Positions 4,275 through 5,156 of a stretch of 5,156 nt of DNA are shown here, piece after piece; positions within the stretch are counted from its first letter, which is position 1, and every line of letters starts with the position of its first letter. Origin of the DNA: Tardiphaga sp. (GTDB taxonomy: Bacteria > Pseudomonadota > Alphaproteobacteria > Rhizobiales > Xanthobacteraceae); contig JAQGJY010000132.1 in assembly GCA_028290325.1 (NCBI GenBank), forward strand, positions 1 through 5,156, written 5' to 3'. The position numbers and the translations under genes are program-made. A model generated the notes under the pieces. That model was not told the DNA's origin and ran no database searches. It was given only the letters and a program-made list of their open reading frames with translations.

Positions 4275-5156
4275 TTAAGCCCACCAGGTCTTGGGCGTGA
4301 ACCGACCGGCCGCCTGCTCGATCACCTCGCCAAGCGAGAACAACGTTTCCTCGTCGAAGGGACGGCCAATCAGTTGCAGGCCGAGCGGCAGACCCTGCGA
4401 ATCCGTGCCCGCGGGAACGGCGATGCCGGGCAGCCCGGCCATGTTCACCGTGACGGTGAAGATGTCGTTGAGATACATCTCGATCGGGTCGGCGCCGACT
4501 TTCTCGCCGATGCCGAAAGCGGCCGAGGGCGTCGCCGGCGTCAGGATCGCGTGGACGCCCGTGGCGAAACAATCCTCGAAGTCTTTCTTGATGAGGGTGC
4601 GGACTTTCTGCGCCCGGAGGTAATAAGCGTCGTAATAACCGGCCGACAGCACGTAAGTCCCGATCATGATACGGCGGCGAACCTCGGGCCCGAAGCCGGC
4701 GGCGCGGGTGTTCTCATACATGTCGATGATATTGCGGCCATCGACACGCGCGCCGTAGCGCACGCCATCGTAGCGCGCGAGGTTCGACGAGGCCTCGGCC
4801 GGCGCCACGATATAGTAAGCAGGCAGGGCATATTTCGTGTGTGGCAGCGAGACCTCGACAAGGTTGGCGCCGGCGGCTTTGAGCCATTCGGCGCCTTGAG
4901 TCCAAAGCTTCTCGATTTCCGGCGGCATGCCGTCGATGCGATATTCCCGGGGTATGCCGATCGTCATCCCTTGGACGGAACCGCCGACCGCCCGCTCGTA
5001 ATCCGGCACCGCGATATCGACCGAGGTCGTGTCCTTCGGGTCATGCCCGGCCATCGAACGCAGCAAAATCGCGGTGTCGCGCACGGTCTTGGCGATCGGC
5101 CCGGCCTGATCGAGCGACGACGCGAAGGCGACGATCCCCCAGCGCGAGCAGCGGCC
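4275..5156 (-). CDS. gatA: GatA, Glu-tRNA(Gln)/Asp-tRNA(Asn) amidotransferase subunit A, C-terminal part (5' end outside window)
   Basis: GatA is the glutaminase subunit of cytoplasmic GatCAB; it releases ammonia from glutamine, which GatB uses to amidate misacylated tRNA. The reading frame is open to the window edge and gives 293 residues, against roughly 490 for a full GatA, so about 200 N-terminal residues are missing. The missing part should hold the catalytic lysine and the glycine/serine-rich amidase signature. Visible family blocks, in fragment numbering, are WGIVAFASSLDQAGPIA at 6-22, APAEASSNLARYDGVRYG near 117-134, GFGPEVRRRIMIGTYVLSAG near 150-169, and LTPATPSAAFGIG followed by AGLPGIAVPAG and LPLGLQLIGRPF toward the end. 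These are the conserved C-terminal amidase blocks of GatA. The frame ends in TAA with no internal disruption. The next gene on the same strand, a sensor kinase, starts 73 bp downstream. gatC is not in the window. The identification is firm; which tRNA is served cannot be told from this sequence. Confidence 0.97.
   Translation of the reverse strand, partial: GRCSRWGIVAFASSLDQAGPIAKTVRDTAILLRSMAGHDPKDTTSVDIAVPDYERAVGGSVQGMTIGIPREYRIDGMPPEIEKLWTQGAEWLKAAGANLVEVSLPHTKYALPAYYIVAPAEASSNLARYDGVRYGARVDGRNIIDMYENTRAAGFGPEVRRRIMIGTYVLSAGYYDAYYLRAQKVRTLIKKDFEDCFATGVHAILTPATPSAAFGIGEKVGADPIEMYLNDIFTVTVNMAGLPGIAVPAGTDSQGLPLGLQLIGRPFDEETLFSLGEVIEQAAGRFTPKTWWA

Noticed and set aside
2873..4300. Long plus-strand frame of 475 codons
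   Set aside because: It runs antisense to the kinase and the gatB leader. The minus strand has clear HisKA_2 and ATP-binding motifs, while this product has no recognisable domain; open antisense frames are expected in G+C-rich coding DNA.

Overview
The window suggests an alphaproteobacterium of the Bradyrhizobium/Rhodopseudomonas/Nitrobacter group. The evidence is high G+C, strong G/C preference at third codon positions, GatA and GatB sequences of the type I recall from that group, and an intergenic palindromic repeat with CGTCATTGCG/CGCAATGACG ends of the kind common in those genomes. The assignment is from recall; no search was run.

All confident genes lie on the minus strand. Read in the direction of transcription from the right edge, they are: the C-terminal 293 codons of gatA (4275-5156, cut by the window edge); a complete PAS plus HisKA_2-type sensor histidine kinase (3101-4201); a 26-codon remnant of a PIN-domain (VapC-like) toxin (3006-3086); and complete gatB (1469-2953). 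gatA and gatB encode two subunits of the GatCAB amidotransferase. This enzyme converts misacylated Glu-tRNA(Gln) (and Asp-tRNA(Asn) where present) to the correct aminoacyl-tRNA. The kinase and the toxin scrap separate them, so the region looks like a housekeeping pair that has received accessory material. The short gaps allow co-transcription but do not prove it.

Downstream of gatB (1170-1468) is non-coding DNA rich in symmetry: a perfect 9-bp inverted repeat around CACGTG, an A/T palindrome, and a 153-bp degenerate palindromic element bounded by perfect 12-bp inverted ends.

Further left is a very small but well-supported minus-strand gene (708-827). It encodes a 39-residue protein that is about half lysine, resembling a histone H1 tail, with a consensus Shine-Dalgarno site before it and two hairpins after it. 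A weakly supported plus-strand ORF (948-1169) faces away from it, with an imperfect inverted repeat between them. Positions 1-668 contain only ambiguous overlapping frames and no gene I can identify.

I see no CRISPR array, tRNA, rRNA, complete insertion sequence or clear defence system. The most unusual items are the lysine-rich mini-protein, the kinase lodged between gatA and gatB, and the PIN-domain remnant at the kinase 3' end.
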